NCBI GenBank assembly: GCA_964453435.1
Contig: CAYVQZ010000110.1
Location: forward strand, 1-6,903
Origin: CAYVQZ01 sp964453435
Lineage (GTDB): Bacteria > Abyssobacteria > SURF-5
Reading direction: 5' to 3'
DNA length: 6,903 nucleotides
Shown in pieces: positions 4,348 to 6,903 of this stretch. Each line of letters opens with the position of its first letter. Within the stretch, counting starts at the first letter, position 1. The notes beneath the pieces are model-generated. The model was not told where the DNA came from, ran no database searches, and worked only from the letters and a program-made list of their open reading frames with translations. A program made the translations under genes and the position numbers.

Positions 4348-6744
4348 TCAACGATGGATGTCGGAGATTGAACGCCCCGGAATTGATTTCCTGGAACGAG
4401 GAAAGACCAGGCAAACGACGGCCAACAACAATCCCGCCGATGAAAACGCCGCTCCCAAATAGTAGCTTACCGGTTCGTATCGGAACACAATCTCGTGCTG
4501 TCCGGCCGGTACTGCAACACACCGAAACAAATAATTGGCGCGATAGACCTTCGCCGGAGCGTCGTCCACCCACGCCTTCCAGCCCGGGAAATACTGGTCG
4601 GTCAGAACGAGAAAACCATCGCCGTCCATGTCCGCCGTTATGGATACGACCTCCGGTTTAATTGATTTTATTACGACCCTCGATTCTGCCGTGGCGCGCC
4701 TGGAACTTCCTTTCGACTCGGCTTTTGATTCCAGGAGCACCACTTCCTCGCGCGGCAAAAAGGTGGGAGAGCTGAGAATTTCCAGCGCTTCCGTTTCATC
4801 TGACGCCGTCCTTGCCGCGCCAACCACATATGCGCGCGGCAACGCCCTCGGATTCAGGAAAACCATATTCATGTTGTCCAAATAGATGAGGTCGCATGAT
4901 TCTTTTATCCGCCGATAGTTTTCCGTCACAGTCTCCGTTCCGCGCTCCAAATATACGCGGCTGAACCAGATATACCGGGTGCTCATATAGTCGAGCAGTT
5001 CGGGATGGACCAGCTTGTCATCGAGATTGAACCAACCCCAAAAGAACTCCTCGCTTTTTCTGTCGGTTTTCCCGAACATGTGGTTGCAGTATCGGTTATA
5101 GATGGCGGGGTTCATGTTTTCATAATCATTGATCAGGAACAGCTTGTTCATTTGCCCGAGCTTTGCGCTGTAGGAAAAGTCCAAAAAATCCGCCACAACA
5201 AAAATCCGAGAATTGTCCCGCTCTGTTCGAAGCCTCAGTTCTTCAATGACCGAAGCATGCTTTTCGAATAACCCGGGATCCTCTTTCGGAAGATACGAAT
5301 AGCTGTACTCCGGAGAAAACAGGTCCAGCAGAATAACTCCGATGCATCCGGCGCCAAGCAGATGACGCGTCGCCGATCCATGTCTGCGGATGATGGCAAG
5401 GACAAAAACGACGAGTGACACAATCAGCAGATATGTCCGCCAGCGCGAGGCCGCGAAGAGGATTCGTATGAACGCAGGCTGGTTGGTCTCTGAGACCGGC
5501 CAGATAAAAAAGAGAATAGACGTAAGCGCCGCAACGACGAACGCCGTCCCCGCAAGCATCCTTTTGTTTCGCTCCTTCGCGGATTCGAACAGCTCGAGAA
5601 AACGCTCAAGGCCGATTGCGCACAGCAGAGATACCGCCTGAGCGTGGAGAAAGAGGAACCGGAACGGCGCCCGGAACATTTTCGCAAAAGGCATGTGCAG
5701 CCATAGCTTGAAAACCGGGGTCTGGAATCCCATGGACAGGATTAACGCGCAGGCGGACAGCCCGAGGAAAAACAGGACAAAAAATCGCAGTCGTTTGTGC
5801 CAGAGAGCCACACCGCCGAGAAAAAGCGGCAACATTCCCATGTAGAGATAGAACGGCAAGTACCCTCCGTCGGAATTGCAAGTGTCATACACCATCCGGT
5901 AAAAACCATACATGGCGGTGTTGTTAATCGTCATCATTTCCCTGGAAAGCCCGCCGAACGAGCGCGTGGCCTGCGCTCCCGTCTCGACGACCGGAAACGT
6001 CTGCGCAGCCGTTATAAGGAAAAAGAGCGCCGCGCTGAAGACCAGCAGGAGCAAGCCCCGTTTTACATGGAGGTTATCCGAAGGCTTCTTTATCCAGGAT
6101 CGAGCGAGGAAAGCAATGACGAATGCGGAAAGGGCATAGACCGAATAGACGAGGGCTTGAATCCACCCCGCAAGCAAGGAAAGCGAAGCCGCCAGACTCA
6201 GGATAACCGCCCACTTGATTTTCCCGGTCTCAAATATCTTCAGAACGCAAATGAACATCAGCGGAAGGTGGACGCTGTTCGCCAAGAAGGCCGGACCAAA
6301 GATTTTCGAGACCGTGTTGCTGCAGAACATGAAGGTCACCGCACCTGCCAGAGAAGCGAGCCAACTCAAATTCAGATGCCGGCACAAGAGCAGTATAAAA
6401 AACCCCCCGAGCACGACGTGAAACATCAGATACAGGGAATATGCCTGATGAGGGGACAGGAGCGCGAACATGAGCACAGGCGGATAGAAGACCGCCCCTT
6501 GCAACACCCCGAGGTGCGGTACGCCACACAGTTGATACGGGTTCCATAAGGGAATATCCCCTCTGCTCAGAGATTCCGCTGTGTAAAGATAGGCGGGCTG
6601 ATAATAATGATAAACATCTATTCCGACGGGGGAGGGCGAGGGGAAAGATTTCAGTACGTTATGATTCCAATACAGAACAGCAAGGACAACAAGGACTGCG
6701 AGCGCAGCTCCGTGTTTCAGGAAATTTTCGGCAACGGATTTCAA
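4348..6744 (-). CDS. YfhO-family polytopic membrane protein
   Basis: The 798-residue product has the architecture of the YfhO family, large GT-C-type membrane proteins thought to transfer sugars to envelope polymers or lipids. A first helix (about 12-27) is followed by an extracytoplasmic loop with the acidic-aromatic motif GIDVYHYYQP (41-50) and the hallmark GDIPLWNPYQLCGVP (62-76), D43 being the likely key acidic residue. Many helices follow up to about residue 475. A soluble domain comes next (480-760), with LPRAYVV at 635-641 and the characteristic DQYFPGWKAWVDD (716-728) and PAGQHEIVFRYEP (746-758), and a final helix at 761-781. Length and order are normal for the family. The start is TTG at 6744 (minus strand), because no ATG or GTG is available nearby in frame. 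No good Shine-Dalgarno is seen; the nearest purine run, AAAGGG at 6766-6771, is too far. The gene converges on the oxidoreductase unit with 82 bp between stops. Donor and acceptor are unknown. Confidence 0.88.
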   Translation of the reverse strand: MKSVAENFLKHGAALAVLVVLAVLYWNHNVLKSFPSPSPVGIDVYHYYQPAYLYTAESLSRGDIPLWNPYQLCGVPHLGVLQGAVFYPPVLMFALLSPHQAYSLYLMFHVVLGGFFILLLCRHLNLSWLASLAGAVTFMFCSNTVSKIFGPAFLANSVHLPLMFICVLKIFETGKIKWAVILSLAASLSLLAGWIQALVYSVYALSAFVIAFLARSWIKKPSDNLHVKRGLLLLVFSAALFFLITAAQTFPVVETGAQATRSFGGLSREMMTINNTAMYGFYRMVYDTCNSDGGYLPFYLYMGMLPLFLGGVALWHKRLRFFVLFFLGLSACALILSMGFQTPVFKLWLHMPFAKMFRAPFRFLFLHAQAVSLLCAIGLERFLELFESAKERNKRMLAGTAFVVAALTSILFFIWPVSETNQPAFIRILFAASRWRTYLLIVSLVVFVLAIIRRHGSATRHLLGAGCIGVILLDLFSPEYSYSYLPKEDPGLFEKHASVIEELRLRTERDNSRIFVVADFLDFSYSAKLGQMNKLFLINDYENMNPAIYNRYCNHMFGKTDRKSEEFFWGWFNLDDKLVHPELLDYMSTRYIWFSRVYLERGTETVTENYRRIKESCDLIYLDNMNMVFLNPRALPRAYVVGAARTASDETEALEILSSPTFLPREEVVLLESKAESKGSSRRATAESRVVIKSIKPEVVSITADMDGDGFLVLTDQYFPGWKAWVDDAPAKVYRANYLFRCVAVPAGQHEIVFRYEPVSYYLGAAFSSAGLLLAVVCLVFPRSRKSIPGRSISDIHR

Positions 6745-6777
6745 GATTTGATGCGGGGACTGTAACCCTTTGGAACT

Positions 6778-6804
6778 AAAAAAATGGTTTCTTCCGCAAG
6801 ACCA
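6778..6804 (-). terminator. terminator- or attenuator-like hairpin in the YfhO gene leader
   Basis: Read on the minus strand, TGGT-CTT (6804-6798) pairs with AAG (6793-6791) and ACCA (6788-6785) around the loop GCGG, with a 2-base AA bulge, and is followed directly by seven T (6784-6778). This resembles a weak intrinsic terminator pointing toward the YfhO gene. It would either end a leftward transcript entering from outside the window, or act as an attenuator if the TATAAT at 6820-6825 is the promoter. The 7-bp bulged stem is modest, so function is uncertain. Confidence 0.35.
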
Positions 6805-6819
6805 ACTGAACGTGGTCCT

Positions 6820-6825
6820 ATTATA
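6820..6825 (-). promoter_or_regulatory. candidate -10 element for the YfhO gene
   Basis: The minus strand reads a perfect TATAAT here, about 75 bp upstream of the TTG start. No convincing -35 hexamer is found at 16-19 bp spacing; TTGGAC lies too close. If this is a real promoter it may depend on an activator, and the repeats just upstream would be natural binding sites. Confidence 0.35.
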
Positions 6826-6833
6826 CCGTATCT

Positions 6834-6903
6834 GTCCAAATCGAAGACCATAGAGGCCACACCGGAACCTGAGTCCGAACCTGTCCGAAATCTGTCCGAA
6901 CCT
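6834..6903 (-). repeat. short direct repeats, about 10-11 bp unit
   Basis: On the minus strand, from the window edge inward, the units are AGGTTCGGAC (6903-6894), AGATTTCGGAC (6893-6883), AGGTTCGGAC (6882-6873), a TC spacer, and AGGTTCCGGT (6870-6861). A degraded copy, GATTTGGAC, follows at 6842-6834. The first three units are contiguous, and the array may continue beyond the window. It sits upstream of the TATAAT of the YfhO gene. The spacing of about one helical turn fits either a regulator-binding array or a small tandem repeat. Confidence 0.6.

Noticed and set aside
5797..6549. 250-codon open frame on the plus strand
   Set aside because: It is antisense to the YfhO-family gene. The highly charged product is the expected mirror of hydrophobic membrane codons.
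6834..6903. CRISPR-like repeats at the right edge
   Set aside because: Units are only 10-11 bp and contiguous, without unique spacers of 30-40 bp, and no cas gene is present.

Overview
The window reads as an ordinary bacterial chromosomal segment with five convincing protein genes, plus two non-coding stretches that hold most of the unexplained structure. I see no rRNA, tRNA, CRISPR array, transposase, phage gene or defence gene. The lineage cannot be fixed from the sequence. Moderately GC-rich coding DNA, Shine-Dalgarno-led starts, a YfhO-type giant membrane protein, an iron-sulfur aldo/keto reductase and GGGACTGTCCC palindromes together suggest an uncultivated, probably anaerobic or environmental Gram-negative-type bacterium. 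That placement is inference only.

Left part (1-490). At most the last eight codons of an upstream gene are present (1-27). A non-coding stretch follows, in which positions 252-420 are packed with hairpins: a 53-bp imperfect palindrome bounded by two copies of GGGACTGTCCC, two hairpins placed back to back, and a further GGGAC/GTCCC hairpin. It resembles a REP/MITE-type palindromic repeat cluster. A hemolysin III/PAQR-family seven-helix membrane protein follows (500-1159).

Middle part (1299-4265). A good sigma70-like promoter (TTGACC, 17 bp, TATGCT) opens a compact three-gene rightward unit: a Gfo/Idh/MocA NAD(P)-dependent oxidoreductase (1391-2605), an aldo/keto reductase with a C-terminal two-cluster ferredoxin domain (2634-3887), and a small acidic protein I do not recognise (3930-4265). 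The gaps are 28 and 42 bp and each gene has its own ribosome binding site. The first two genes suggest a redox step on a sugar, polyol or related carbonyl/alcohol substrate, possibly linked to ferredoxin-level electrons. The substrate cannot be named.

Right part (4348-6903). A leftward, convergent gene encodes a 798-residue YfhO-family polytopic membrane protein, probably a GT-C-type glycosyltransferase-like protein of the cell envelope. It starts with TTG and has no visible Shine-Dalgarno. Its upstream region (6745-6903) has a TATAAT hexamer, a terminator-like hairpin with a T-tract between that hexamer and the start codon, and direct repeats of 10-11 bp (core AGGTTCGGAC on the minus strand) that run into the window edge.

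No clearly new biological system is visible. The best leads are the palindrome cluster, the phased repeats upstream of the YfhO gene, and the oxidoreductase/Fe-S reductase/acidic-protein operon.
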